Of a stretch of DNA of 17,966 nucleotides, positions 1 to 8,127 are shown piece after piece (the first letter of the stretch is position 1; each line of letters opens with the position of its first letter). The stretch is from an uncultured Collinsella sp. (GTDB lineage Bacteria > Actinomycetota > Coriobacteriia > Coriobacteriales > Coriobacteriaceae): contig CABUTR010000031.1 in assembly GCA_902494555.1 (NCBI GenBank), positions 1 to 17,966 on the forward strand. The letters run 5' to 3'. The notes under the pieces are model-generated. The model was given only the letters and a program-made list of their open reading frames with translations. It did not search any database and had not been told where the DNA came from. The translations under genes were made by a program, and so were the position numbers.

Positions 1-67
1 GTAGCTCAGCTGGGAGAGCGCTTGACTGGCAGTCAAGAGGTCAGGGGTTCGATCCCCCTCGTCTCCA
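1..67 (+). tRNA. tRNA-Ala(GGC), 5' end cut by window edge
   Basis: The window starts at about tRNA position 7. Visible are the D arm (GCTC/GAGC), the anticodon arm CTTGA-CTGGCAG-TCAAG with anticodon GGC, a T arm with loop TTCGATC, and the 3' acceptor strand CGTCTCC followed by discriminator A. U at position 70 fits the G3:U70 identity pair of tRNA-Ala. The next bases are CCC, so a full CCA is not encoded. The first six bases of the acceptor stem are missing. Confidence 0.93.
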
Positions 68-83
68 CCCGAGCATTGAATGA

Positions 84-111
84 GGCTCCAACGCAAGTTG
101 GGGCCTTTTTT
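84..111 (+). terminator. Rho-independent terminator of tRNA-Ala
   Basis: A 9-bp stem (GGCTCCAAC with GTTGGGGCC, one G-T pair) closes a GCAA tetraloop and is followed directly by six T residues. It lies 16 nt past the tRNA and only 31 bp before the next start codon. No convincing promoter is visible in those 31 bp, so the following gene may depend on readthrough or on an unseen promoter. Confidence 0.88.
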
Positions 112-142
112 CATATAGGAACACAAGGTCAAAGGCGGCAGC

Positions 143-2176
143 ATGATCCTCCTGGTCGACAAGATCGAAAAAAGCTTCGGCGCACGCGTCCTCTTTAGCG
201 GCGCGTCCTTCCAGATCAACCCCGGCGAGCGCTTCGCGCTCGTGGGCCCCAACGGCGCCGGCAAAACCACCATGCTCAAGATCATCATGGGCATCGACAG
301 TCCCGACTCCGGCCAGGTCCAGTACGCCAAGGACTGCCAGGTGGGCTACTTAGAGCAGGAAACTAATCTGGAGCAAAAGGACACCACCATCCTCGCCGAG
401 GTCATGGCGGCCGCAAAAGAAATCCGTCGCATGGGCGAGCGCGCCAACGAACTGCAGTCCCAGATCACCGAGCTCTCCGAGCAGGGCAAGGACGTCGATG
501 CGCTCCTCAACGAGTACGGCCAGGTCCAGGACCGCTTTGAGCATCTGGGCGGTTACGAGCTCGAGAGCAACGCCCGCAAAATCCTATCCGGCTTGGGCTT
601 TAAGGTCACCGACTTTGAGCGCCCGTGCTCCGAGTTCTCGGGCGGCTGGCAGATGCGCATCGCGCTGGCCAAGCTCTTCCTGCGCCATCCCGACCTGCTG
701 CTGCTTGACGAGCCCACCAACCACCTGGACCTCGAGAGCGTCCAGTGGTTGCGCGGCTTTATCGCCAATTACGACGGCGCCGTCCTCATCGTCAGCCACG
801 ACCGCGCCTTCATGGACGCCTGCGTCGACCACGTCGCCGCGCTCGAGAACCGCCGCGTAACCACCTACACCGGCAACTACAGCAGCTACCTCAAGCAGCG
901 CGAGGACAACCTGGAGCAGATGCGCGCCAAGCGCGCCGCCCAGGAGCGCGACATCGCCCATATGCAGGTCTTCGTTGACAAGTTCCGCTACAAGCCCACC
1001 AAGGCTGCCCAGGCCCAGGAGCGCATCCGCAAGATCGAGCAGATCAAAAAGGAGCTCGTCATCCTGCCCGAGGGCCACAAGCACATCGACTTTAAGTTCC
1101 CCGATCCGCCGCGCTCCGGCGACATGGTCGTGGGGCTCGAGGGCGTCTCCAAGTCCTACGGCGAAAAGCACATCTACAGCGACATCGACCTCAAGCTCTA
1201 CCGCGGCGAGCACGTGGCACTCGTCGGCCCCAACGGCGCCGGCAAGTCCACGCTCATGAAGATTATCGCCGGACTGGAGCCGCCCACCACCGGCACCCGC
1301 GATCTAGGCACCAACGTGGGCGTAGCCTACTACGCCCAGCACGCACTCGAGGGCATGACCGAGTCCAATACCGTCCTGCAAGAGATCGACACCGTCACGC
1401 CCAAGTGGACCGTGCCGCAGCAGCGCAGCCTGCTGGGCGCCTTCCTGTTTAGCGACAATGACTCCATCGAGAAGCAGGTCCGCGTCCTTTCCGGCGGAGA
1501 AAAAGCGCGTCTGGCCCTGGCCAAGATGCTCGTGGCCCCCGAGGCGCTCCTGTGCCTGGACGAGCCCACCAACCACCTGGACATCGACTCGGTGGATATG
1601 CTCGAGAACGCCCTGCAAAACTTCCCCGGCACCATCGTGCTGATCAGCCACGACGAGCACCTGGTGCGCGCCGTGGCCAACCGCGTGATCGACATCCGCG
1701 ATGGCAAGGTCACGGTCTATGACGGCGACTACGACTACTACCTCTACAAGCGCGAGGACCTCGCAGCCCGCGCCGCCGCCGAGGCAGCAGGGGAGAGTGC
1801 GCCGGCCACGGCCAAGTCCGCCAAGGTCACTGCGGCCCAGCCCGATGCGCCCGCCGCCGCTTCCAAGCCTGCCGAGGGCAAAAAGACCAAGGAGCAAAAG
1901 CGCGCCGAGGCCCAGGCCCGCGCTGCGCTCAACAAAAAGCTCAAGGGCGTGCGCAACCAGCTAAAGAAGATCGAGACGGAGCTCGACAAAAAGCGCGCCC
2001 GCTATGACGAGCTTATGGAATTGATGGCAAGCGAAGAGCTTTATGCCGATCAGGACAAGTTCAACGGCGCGCTGGGGGAATATAACGGCCTTAAGCAAGA
2101 GCTGCCCAAGCTCGAGGACGAATGGCTGGAGCTTTCCACCCAGATCGAAGAGGAGACCGCGCGTGAACTCTCGTAA
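143..2176 (+). CDS. ABC-F family ATP-binding protein (ribosome-associated type)
   Basis: This is a 677-aa soluble protein with two ATP-binding cassettes and no membrane segment, the ABC-F layout. Cassette 1 has Walker A GPNGAGKT (35-42), signature SGGWQ (166-170), Walker B LLLLDEP with Glu190, and switch His219. Cassette 2 has Walker A at 362-370, SGGEK (450-454), Glu474 and His503. A charged helical linker (about 250-310) sits where ABC-F proteins carry the P-site tRNA interaction motif. The C-terminus has an Ala/Pro/Lys-rich linker (about 535-580) and then a predicted coiled coil to the end, as in YdiF/Uup-type members. ABC-F proteins bind the ribosomal E site and relieve stalling or aid assembly; some give antibiotic resistance. 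The subgroup cannot be fixed by eye. The start is supported by an AAAGGCGG Shine-Dalgarno-like site 4 nt upstream. Confidence 0.93.
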   Translation: MILLVDKIEKSFGARVLFSGASFQINPGERFALVGPNGAGKTTMLKIIMGIDSPDSGQVQYAKDCQVGYLEQETNLEQKDTTILAEVMAAAKEIRRMGERANELQSQITELSEQGKDVDALLNEYGQVQDRFEHLGGYELESNARKILSGLGFKVTDFERPCSEFSGGWQMRIALAKLFLRHPDLLLLDEPTNHLDLESVQWLRGFIANYDGAVLIVSHDRAFMDACVDHVAALENRRVTTYTGNYSSYLKQREDNLEQMRAKRAAQERDIAHMQVFVDKFRYKPTKAAQAQERIRKIEQIKKELVILPEGHKHIDFKFPDPPRSGDMVVGLEGVSKSYGEKHIYSDIDLKLYRGEHVALVGPNGAGKSTLMKIIAGLEPPTTGTRDLGTNVGVAYYAQHALEGMTESNTVLQEIDTVTPKWTVPQQRSLLGAFLFSDNDSIEKQVRVLSGGEKARLALAKMLVAPEALLCLDEPTNHLDIDSVDMLENALQNFPGTIVLISHDEHLVRAVANRVIDIRDGKVTVYDGDYDYYLYKREDLAARAAAEAAGESAPATAKSAKVTAAQPDAPAAASKPAEGKKTKEQKRAEAQARAALNKKLKGVRNQLKKIETELDKKRARYDELMELMASEELYADQDKFNGALGEYNGLKQELPKLEDEWLELSTQIEEETARELS

Positions 2177-2459
2177 GGCCGCTGCCGTGGCGATGAGCAT
2201 CATCGCCATCGCCTGTCGCATCTGCGGCATTTTTATGAGCGCGATGACCGTGCTGCTGTGTTTTAGCGGCATCACCGCCAAGCTGCAGATCGTGGGCTTT
2301 GTCGTCGAGCTTTCGCGCGCCCTGCCGAGCGCCATCGCCGGCTACGGCGTCATCACATCGCCCTTTGGCGGCGTGTTCCGCCTGGATTACGCCATCGTGG
2401 CCGTCATCCTGTTTGTGATCGACTACCTGCTCACGCGCGCCTCGCGCCGCGTCCGCTAG
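2163..2459 (+). CDS. Small predicted membrane protein, function unknown
   Basis: The frame runs back into the ABC-F gene, but the best start is GTG at 2163. An AGGAG site (2151-2155) lies 7 nt before it, giving a 98-aa protein that overlaps the ABC-F end by 14 bp. The sequence begins VNSRKAAAVAM and ends RASRRVR. It has a long hydrophobic N-terminal stretch (about 8-35), a middle one (about 40-62) and a C-terminal one (about 74-91), so two or three membrane helices with basic ends. I recognise no family motif. The overlap implies translational coupling to the ABC-F gene, and a membrane protease follows 9 bp downstream. A role with either neighbour is only a guess. Confidence 0.72.
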   Translation: MNSRKAAAVAMSIIAIACRICGIFMSAMTVLLCFSGITAKLQIVGFVVELSRALPSAIAGYGVITSPFGGVFRLDYAIVAVILFVIDYLLTRASRRVR

Positions 2460-2468
2460 GGGAGCGCC

Positions 2469-3152
2469 ATGTCTAGCAGCTACCTCATGAACCTGCTCGC
2501 CAGCGCCGTCGCCGTCATCGTGGGCATCGTGATCCACGAGAGCGCACACGCCGCCGCGGCCTGGGCGCTCGGCGACAAGACGGCCCGTTCGCGCGGCCGC
2601 GTGTCGCTCAACCCGCTTAACCACATCGACCCGTTTGGCACCATCCTCCTGCCACTGCTCATGCTTGCCGCCGGCGGCCCGGTGTTCGCCTTCGCCAAGC
2701 CCGTGCCCGTCTACCTCAACAACCTCACGCACCCCAAACGCGACGAAGTCTTGGTGAGCGTGGCCGGCCCCGCGTCGAACATCGCCCTCGCGTGCCTCGC
2801 GGCCGCCCTCATGCACGCGGCATATGGCAGCCTCTATACCGGCATGTCCTTTGCCGTGGCATCACAGATCATGAACTTCGGCGCCACGTTCATCGTGGTC
2901 AACCTGTCGCTCGCGTTCTTCAATCTCATCCCGATCCCGCCGCTCGACGGCTCATCGATCATCGTCCCATTCCTCAAAGGCAAGGCGCTCGCCAACTACT
3001 ACCGACTGCAGCAATACGCCATGCCGATCCTTATCATCGTGCTGTACCTGCTGCCCATGTGGACAGGACTCGACGTGATCGGCCGCTATTTCGACGTTAC
3101 CGTGTATCCGCTGGCTGAGCGGCTGCTCAACTTCGCAATCGCCGGCATCTAG
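2469..3152 (+). CDS. Site-2 protease family protein (M50 metalloprotease, minimal type)
   Basis: This is a 227-aa multi-spanning membrane protein. The zinc-binding motif HESAH (His23, Glu24, His27) lies in the first transmembrane helix. It is followed by NPLNHIDPFGT (48-58) and, in a later helix, NLIPIPPLDG (152-161), whose Asp160 should be the third zinc ligand. These are the hallmarks of the short S2P/YwhC-like group, which lacks PDZ or CBS domains. S2P enzymes cut substrates within the membrane; the substrate here is unknown. Genes of this group often sit just upstream of scpA in Gram-positive bacteria, as here. A GGGGAG site precedes the start. All catalytic residues are present, so activity is expected. 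Confidence 0.92.
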   Translation: MSSSYLMNLLASAVAVIVGIVIHESAHAAAAWALGDKTARSRGRVSLNPLNHIDPFGTILLPLLMLAAGGPVFAFAKPVPVYLNNLTHPKRDEVLVSVAGPASNIALACLAAALMHAAYGSLYTGMSFAVASQIMNFGATFIVVNLSLAFFNLIPIPPLDGSSIIVPFLKGKALANYYRLQQYAMPILIIVLYLLPMWTGLDVIGRYFDVTVYPLAERLLNFAIAGI

Positions 3153-3185
3153 GGTAAACTTACAGGTCGACCGTGCAAAACGGTC
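3132..3185 (+). promoter_or_regulatory. Possible weak internal promoter and small hairpin before scpA
   Basis: The 84-bp gap before scpA is one of only two sizeable gaps in the run. TTCGCA (3132-3137) and TAAACT (3155-3160) are each 4/6 matches to -35 and -10 and are 17 bp apart. A 6-bp hairpin, GACCGT-GCAAA-ACGGTC (3169-3185), follows without a T run, so it is not a standard terminator. It overlaps the palindrome GGTCGACC, which could form an alternative pairing. The box matches are weak, so this is a candidate only. Confidence 0.25.
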
Positions 3186-3236
3186 TCAACATGCACCCAA
3201 ACCGCGCCGCGAAGGCGCCGTCAAAGGAGGTCGAAG

Positions 3237-4046
3237 ATGTCGTATCGCGTGTCGACGCAGGTCTACAGCGGACCGTTCGACCTGCTGCTGCAGCTGGTAA
3301 CCCGCCAAAAAGTAGATATCGGCGCCATCTCCATCAGCGAGGTGGCCGAGCAGTACCTTGCCGAGGCCGAGCGAATCGAGGCGCTGGACCTGGACGTGGC
3401 GAGCGACTTTTTGCTGGTCGCGGCAACCCTTCTGGACATCAAGGCCGCCTCTCTGGTGCCGCAGGAGGCCCCGCGCAAAGCCGACGACGATGACGAGTTC
3501 GACGAAGACCTCGAGGAGCTCAGTACGCTCGACGGCGACGCCTTACGCGAGGTCCTGATCCAGCGCCTGATCGCCTACAAGCAGTTTAAGGGCGCAGCGG
3601 CGGCCCTCGGTGCCCGCATGCAGGCCGAAAGCCGCATGCATCCGCGTGTGGCCGGCCCCGACCCCGAGTTCCTGGGGCTCATGCCCGACTACCTGGCTGG
3701 CATCACCCTGCGCGGCCTTGCCGTCATCTGTGCCGACCTGGACGGCAAGCGCCAGACCTTCTTACTGGAGGCCGAGCACGTGGCGCCGCATCGCGTGCCG
3801 CTCGACCTGACCGTGGCCTCAGTCGACCGCTTTACCATGACGCACCAAACCTGCACCTTCCGCGAGCTGCTGGACGGCGAAGCCACCACCGAGCAGCTCG
3901 TCGTTACCTTCCTGGCCATGCTCGAGCTCGCCAAGCGCGGCTCGCTTACGCTGAGCCAGGACGAGATCTTCGGAACCATCTGCATCAACCGAGTCGAGGG
4001 CGCCGAGGCATACGTGCCCGGCGAGGGCCCCGAGCTCACCGAATAG
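3237..4046 (+). CDS. scpA: Segregation and condensation protein A (ScpA, kleisin)
   Basis: ScpA is the kleisin subunit that bridges the SMC dimer heads and binds ScpB, forming the Smc-ScpAB condensin on the nucleoid. The 269-aa protein has the family N-terminus (YSGPFDLLLQLVTRQKVDI, about 10-28), with helices that contact the SMC neck, and the stretch LDVASDFLLVAATLLDIKA. An acidic middle segment (about 80-100, rich in Asp and Glu) follows. The C-terminal winged helix (VVTFLAMLELAKRGSLTLSQ, near 221-240) is expected to bind the SMC head. A full AAAGGAGG Shine-Dalgarno sits 6 nt before ATG. scpB follows 11 bp later; no smc gene is in the window. Confidence 0.96.
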   Translation: MSYRVSTQVYSGPFDLLLQLVTRQKVDIGAISISEVAEQYLAEAERIEALDLDVASDFLLVAATLLDIKAASLVPQEAPRKADDDDEFDEDLEELSTLDGDALREVLIQRLIAYKQFKGAAAALGARMQAESRMHPRVAGPDPEFLGLMPDYLAGITLRGLAVICADLDGKRQTFLLEAEHVAPHRVPLDLTVASVDRFTMTHQTCTFRELLDGEATTEQLVVTFLAMLELAKRGSLTLSQDEIFGTICINRVEGAEAYVPGEGPELTE

Positions 4047-4057
4047 GAGCCGCAACC

Positions 4058-4786
4058 ATGTCAACCCTTTCAACGCTGGAGGCAAACAGCCTCAAAGGCG
4101 CCCTCGAGGCGCTGCTGCTGGTGTCGAGCGACCCGGTGAGCGCGCCCGCGCTGGCAGGTGCGCTGGATATCGCCCCCGGCGAATGCGCGTCGCTGCTCGC
4201 CGAGCTCAAGGTTGAATACGAGGAGGCCAACCGCGGCTTTCAGCTGCGCGAGGTCGCCGGCGGCTGGCGCCTGTTTACGCACCCCGCCTACCACGACGTG
4301 GTCGAGGCCTACGTACTGAGCTGGGACACGCAAAAGCTGTCGCAGGCGGCGCTCGAAACCCTGGCCGTCATCGCATACCACCAGCCCGTGACGCGCGAAG
4401 TGGTCAAGGGCATCCGCGGCGTCAACTCCGACGGCGTCATCGCGTCGCTCGTGGACAAGGGCCTGGTGCGCGAGCTCGGCCGCGACCCCCAGCGAGGTCA
4501 GGCCATCATCTACGGTACGACCAACGCCTTCTTGGAAAAGTTCGGTCTACGCTCCACCCGCGACCTGCCCGATCTGGAGCAGTTTGCCCCCGACGAGCAG
4601 TCGCGTCAGTTTATCCGCGAGCGCCTGAGCGGCCGCAGCATTCAGTCCACGCTCGAGGAGCAGGCCGAGGACCTGGACGAAGAGCGCGAACTGCTCGATA
4701 CCGATGTTGACGATGTTGAGGCAGTCGAGGACTTGGAAACCGTGGTCGTGGACGAGACCTCGGAGGATTTGCATGACGAGGACTAA
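4058..4786 (+). CDS. scpB: Segregation and condensation protein B (ScpB)
   Basis: ScpB dimers bind the central part of ScpA and regulate the Smc-ScpAB condensin. The 242-aa protein has the two winged-helix domains of the family. Recognisable parts are LKGALEALLLVSSDPVS at the N-terminus, LSQAALETLAVIAYHQPVTR mid-protein, and LVDKGLVRELGRDPQRGQA with YGTTNAFLEKFGL in the second domain. The last 50 or so residues form a very acidic tail (DEERELLDTDVDDVEAVEDL and on), probably disordered and longer than in many homologues. AGGAG overlapping the scpA stop serves as ribosome binding site. The 3' end overlaps rluB by 14 bp. Confidence 0.96.
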   Translation: MSTLSTLEANSLKGALEALLLVSSDPVSAPALAGALDIAPGECASLLAELKVEYEEANRGFQLREVAGGWRLFTHPAYHDVVEAYVLSWDTQKLSQAALETLAVIAYHQPVTREVVKGIRGVNSDGVIASLVDKGLVRELGRDPQRGQAIIYGTTNAFLEKFGLRSTRDLPDLEQFAPDEQSRQFIRERLSGRSIQSTLEEQAEDLDEERELLDTDVDDVEAVEDLETVVVDETSEDLHDED

Positions 4787-5738
4787 CGAAGTAGGGGAGA
4801 CGCGCGCCATGGGCAACGCAGTACCCGCAACCGACGCCCAGCCCGTCTATCCGCACACCATGCGCCTGCAGCGCTTTTTGGCGCGCGCGGGCGTGGCGAG
4901 CCGACGCGGCTCGGAAGACCTAATGACCGCCGGCCGCGTAACCGTCAACGGCGAGGTCGCGACCGAGCTGGGCACCAAGGTCGACGTCGACCGCGACCAT
5001 ATCGAGGTCGACGGCATGCCCGTCAAGCTCAACCAGGGCGCCGCGTACCTAATGCTCTACAAGCCGACCGGCTACCTCACCACCATGAGCGACCCGCAGG
5101 AGCGCCCTTGCGTGGCCGATCTGGTCCCGCGCGACCGATTTCCGGGCCTGTTTCCGGTGGGCCGCCTGGACCGCGACACCACGGGCCTTTTGCTCTTTAC
5201 CACCGATGGTGACCTGTCGCAGGATCTACTGCACCCCAGCAAGCACGTCTACAAGACCTACCAGGCGCTCGTGGACGGCCACCTGACCGATCGCGACTTG
5301 GAACCGCTCCGCCGTGGCATCGAGCTCGACGACGGCCTGTGCCAGCCGGCAATCTGCCGCGTCATCACCGCGCGCGAGGCAGAGGCCGTGGCTCCGCAAG
5401 GCGTAAAGCCCGGTACCACCGCCGTGGAGGTCATCATCCGCGAGGGACGCAAGAACCAGGTCAAGCGCATGCTGAGCAAGATTCACCATCCGGTAATCCG
5501 CCTGCATCGCTGCAACTTTGCCGGCCTTGAGCTCGAAGGCGTGGCCAAGGGCTCATGGCGCGAGCTCACCGACCGCGAGGTGCAGATCCTTAAAGCGGGC
5601 GGCATCCCGCCCAAGCAGGCGAGCGCCAAGCGCAACGGCGACAAGCCCCAAGACACGCCCGCCAGCCGCATGCGTCACCACGGCAGCCACGGCTCCGCAC
5701 CCAAGCGCAACACCTACCGCGAGCGCTACACGAGCTAG
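4773..5738 (+). CDS. rluB: RsuA/RluB/RluE/RluF-family rRNA pseudouridine synthase
   Basis: This family isomerises a specific uridine to pseudouridine in rRNA; RluB members act on 23S rRNA near the peptidyl-transferase region. From ATG 4773 (321 aa) an N-terminal S4 RNA-binding domain spans about 30-80 (MRLQRFLARAGVASRR and on). The catalytic core has VGRLDRDTTGLLLFT with catalytic Asp133, and NQVKRMLSKIHHPVIRLHR further on. The C-terminal 40 residues are basic and low in complexity. GGAGG (4762-4766) is 6 nt before 4773; a second good start is ATG 4809 behind AGGGGAG, so the first 12 residues are uncertain. The 14-bp overlap with scpB suggests coupling. scpA-scpB-rluB is a common Gram-positive order. 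Confidence 0.92.
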   Translation: MTRTNEVGETRAMGNAVPATDAQPVYPHTMRLQRFLARAGVASRRGSEDLMTAGRVTVNGEVATELGTKVDVDRDHIEVDGMPVKLNQGAAYLMLYKPTGYLTTMSDPQERPCVADLVPRDRFPGLFPVGRLDRDTTGLLLFTTDGDLSQDLLHPSKHVYKTYQALVDGHLTDRDLEPLRRGIELDDGLCQPAICRVITAREAEAVAPQGVKPGTTAVEVIIREGRKNQVKRMLSKIHHPVIRLHRCNFAGLELEGVAKGSWRELTDREVQILKAGGIPPKQASAKRNGDKPQDTPASRMRHHGSHGSAPKRNTYRERYTS

Positions 5739-5804
5739 GCAACCCGCCGCGCCCCAACGCCCGCGAACCATACCAGCACGTCATCCATCGAAAGGAAGCA
5801 TTGC

Positions 5805-6491
5805 ATGATCGTCGCCATCGACGGCCCCGCCGGTTCCGGCAAGTCCACCATTGCCAAGGAGATCGCCCGCCAGCTGGGCTTTAACAAGCTCGACACAGGC
5901 GCTATGTACCGCGCCGTCACCTTCGCCGCGCTCGACCGCAGCATCGATCTGGACGACGAGGCAGCCATCGATGCCCTCGCCGAGCAGATCGAAATCCGCT
6001 TTACCAACGGAGCCGGCGAGGATACGCGCCTGACCATTGACGGCCAGGACGCATCGGCCGCCATTCGTACCCCGCAGGTCGACGCCAACGTGTCCAAGGT
6101 CTCGGCCTATCCGGGCGTGCGCGCGGCCATGCTCATCCACCAGCGCCGCGCCGCCGAGGACCGCGATATCGTGGCCGAGGGTCGCGACATCGGCACCGTC
6201 GTGTTCCCCAACGCGCAGGTCAAGATCTTCCTGACTGCCGACCCGCGTGAGCGCGCCCGCCGCCGCGTGCTGCAGCGCCACCAAAACGACGCTCAGCCGC
6301 TCACGTCCGCGCAACTCGAGAACGAGGTCGACGAGACCCTCGACGCCCTCAAGCAGCGCGACAAGCTCGACAGCAGCCGCGAGGTCGCCCCGCTCGTGCC
6401 CGCCGAGGACGCCGTGCACGTCGACTCCACCGCCCACACCATCGACGAGGTCGTCCGCATTATCGAGGGCCTCATCGACCAAAGGAGGTAG
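5805..6491 (+). CDS. cmk: Cytidylate kinase ((d)CMP kinase)
   Basis: Cmk phosphorylates CMP and dCMP with ATP, returning pyrimidine nucleotides released by RNA turnover and lipid synthesis. The 228-aa protein has the P-loop GPAGSGKST (7-15, Lys13) and the family signature LDTGAMYRAVTF after it. The substrate-binding core follows (RDIVAEGRDIGTVVFPNA, near 119-136). The lid segment ADPRERARRRVLQR carries the expected arginines. AAAGGAAG lies 6 nt before ATG. The preceding 66-bp gap shows no clear promoter or terminator. plsC-like and der genes near cmk are a known arrangement. Confidence 0.96.
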   Translation: MIVAIDGPAGSGKSTIAKEIARQLGFNKLDTGAMYRAVTFAALDRSIDLDDEAAIDALAEQIEIRFTNGAGEDTRLTIDGQDASAAIRTPQVDANVSKVSAYPGVRAAMLIHQRRAAEDRDIVAEGRDIGTVVFPNAQVKIFLTADPRERARRRVLQRHQNDAQPLTSAQLENEVDETLDALKQRDKLDSSREVAPLVPAEDAVHVDSTAHTIDEVVRIIEGLIDQRR

Positions 6492-6494
6492 CCC

Positions 6495-7223
6495 ATGCGC
6501 CTGTTTAAGCAGACGCCCGAGGACTATTACAACGCCCCCTACGCAGAGTTCCCAGCGATCATCCGCGGCACCGTCGTCGTAGTCATGGCCATCCTTTGGG
6601 CCTTCTCCAAGCTCATGTGGCGTTGGAAGGTCGAAGATGCCGATCTGCTGTTTGAGCGCCAGGAAGGCCGCGGCAGCGTGGTCATCTGCAACCACACCTC
6701 GATGGCCGAGCTTTTGGCTGTAGAGACGGCGCTGTTCTTTGGCGGCCGCCGCATTCGCCCCATTTTTAAGTCCGAGTTTGCCAAGACCAAGATCGTACGC
6801 TGGGCCTTTAGCCGCGTTGGTGGCATCCCCGTGGAGCGTGGTACTGCCGATATGAAGTGCCTGCGCGCCGCTCAGCATGCGCTGCAGCGCGGCGAGGACG
6901 TCCTGATCTTCCCCGAGGGCACGCGCATCCGCTCGCGCGAGATCAAGCCCGAGGTCCACGGCGGCTTTGCGCTCATCGCCCAGATGGGCAAGGCACCTGT
7001 GAACCCGCTCGCCATCTGCGGCTGGTCCGATATCACGCCCGCGGGCAAAAAGATCATGCGTCCCAAGAAGTGCTGGATCCGCGCCGGCAAGGCCGTCTCG
7101 CTTTCCGACGCACCGGCCGGGCTTAAACGCACGGAGCGCTTGGCCTGGTTTGAATCCGAGGCCATGAACCGCGTCTACGCCATGCGAGACGAGCTGTGCG
7201 CCGAGCATCCGGGCAGGTTCTAG
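6495..7223 (+). CDS. PlsC-type 1-acylglycerol-3-phosphate acyltransferase (LPLAT family), HX4E variant
   Basis: This family transfers an acyl chain to lysophosphatidic acid, making phosphatidic acid at the membrane. The 242-aa protein has one hydrophobic segment (about 21-41). The usual catalytic NHX4D block reads NHTSMAE (66-72), so Asp is replaced by Glu72. Later blocks are intact in form: GGIPVERG (109-116) and FPEGTR (139-144). The C-terminal part is soluble. AAAGGAGG inside the end of cmk, 6 nt before ATG, is an excellent ribosome binding site. Context with plsY and gpsA supports a phospholipid role. The Glu variant could be a genuine subgroup or a changed specificity. Substrate is inferred only from family. 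Confidence 0.88.
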   Translation: MRLFKQTPEDYYNAPYAEFPAIIRGTVVVVMAILWAFSKLMWRWKVEDADLLFERQEGRGSVVICNHTSMAELLAVETALFFGGRRIRPIFKSEFAKTKIVRWAFSRVGGIPVERGTADMKCLRAAQHALQRGEDVLIFPEGTRIRSREIKPEVHGGFALIAQMGKAPVNPLAICGWSDITPAGKKIMRPKKCWIRAGKAVSLSDAPAGLKRTERLAWFESEAMNRVYAMRDELCAEHPGRF

Positions 7224-7225
7224 CC

Positions 7226-8125
7226 ATGAGCAAAAACGTGACGAACACCGCCGCGACTGCGTCCGACCAGTCAACCGCGCCTACCATCGAGATCGCCGCC
7301 CACGCCGGCACTTGCTACGGCGTACAGCGTGCGCTCGATATGGCGCTGACCGCCGCGCCGCAGGCAGGGGAGTGCGCTCAGGTCCATACCTTGGGTCCGC
7401 TCATCCATAACCCCATCGTGGTGCGCGAGCTCGCTGAGGCAGGCGTTGGCTTGGCCGAAACCCTGGATGACGCCGCATCGGGCACCGTAATCATTCGCGC
7501 GCACGGAGTGGTGCCGCAGGTGATCGATGCCGCTCGCGAGCGTGGCCTTAACGTCGTCGACGCCACCTGCCCCTACGTGAAGAAGGTCCATATGGCAGCC
7601 GAGCGCCTGGTGCGCGAGGGCTACCGCGTGGTGGTCGTAGGCGAGCCGGGCCATCCCGAGGTGGAGGGCATCCTGGGCCACGCCGGCAATGATGCGCAGG
7701 TCGTGAGCTGTGCCGCCGACGCCAACGCCTTGTCGCTCAAGGGCAAGGTGGGTCTGGTTGTGCAGACCACCCAGACCGCACAGAACCTCGCCGAGGTCGT
7801 GTCTGCCATCACCCCGCGCGTGCAGGAGCTGCGTGTGATCAACACCATCTGCGCCGCCACGAGTGAGCGTCAACAGGCAGCAGCCACACTTGCCAACCGC
7901 TGCGACTGCATGGTCGTGGTGGGCGGCAAGAACTCGGGTAACACCCGCCGCTTGGCACAGATCTGCGCCGACGTCTGCGAGCACACCCATCACATCGAGG
8001 AGGCTTCCGAGCTACAGGCCGCATGGTTTGTCGACGCTCACCACATCGGCATCACTGCCGGAGCCTCCACCCCGCAAGAACACATCGAGCGCGCCGTTGA
8101 GCGCATCAAGGAGCTTTGCCGCTAG
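7226..8125 (+). CDS. ispH: 4-hydroxy-3-methylbut-2-enyl diphosphate reductase (IspH)
   Basis: IspH performs the last step of the MEP isoprenoid pathway, reducing HMBPP to IPP and DMAPP with a [4Fe-4S] cluster. The 299-aa protein keeps all three cluster cysteines: Cys30 (GTCYGV), Cys115 (DATCPYVKK) and Cys209 (NTICAATSERQ). Substrate-binding residues His61 (HNP), His93 (RAHG), His143 and Glu145 (GHPEVEG) are also in place, as is the SGNTRRL block. The ATG lies 2 bp after the acyltransferase stop. The first 18 residues are polar and not conserved in character, so the start could be slightly off. The ribosome binding site is weak, suggesting coupling with the upstream gene. Confidence 0.96.
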   Translation: MSKNVTNTAATASDQSTAPTIEIAAHAGTCYGVQRALDMALTAAPQAGECAQVHTLGPLIHNPIVVRELAEAGVGLAETLDDAASGTVIIRAHGVVPQVIDAARERGLNVVDATCPYVKKVHMAAERLVREGYRVVVVGEPGHPEVEGILGHAGNDAQVVSCAADANALSLKGKVGLVVQTTQTAQNLAEVVSAITPRVQELRVINTICAATSERQQAAATLANRCDCMVVVGGKNSGNTRRLAQICADVCEHTHHIEEASELQAAWFVDAHHIGITAGASTPQEHIERAVERIKELCR

Positions 8126-8127
8126 TC

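Noticed and set aside
3169..3185. Terminator between the site-2 protease gene and scpA
   Set aside because: The hairpin has only 6 bp and no T run follows, so it does not meet the pattern of an intrinsic terminator.
5781..7274. 497-codon open frame on the minus strand across cmk and the acyltransferase gene
   Set aside because: It mirrors two clear + strand genes with intact motifs. Long antisense frames are expected from GC-rich codon use, and its translation is low in complexity without any family motif.
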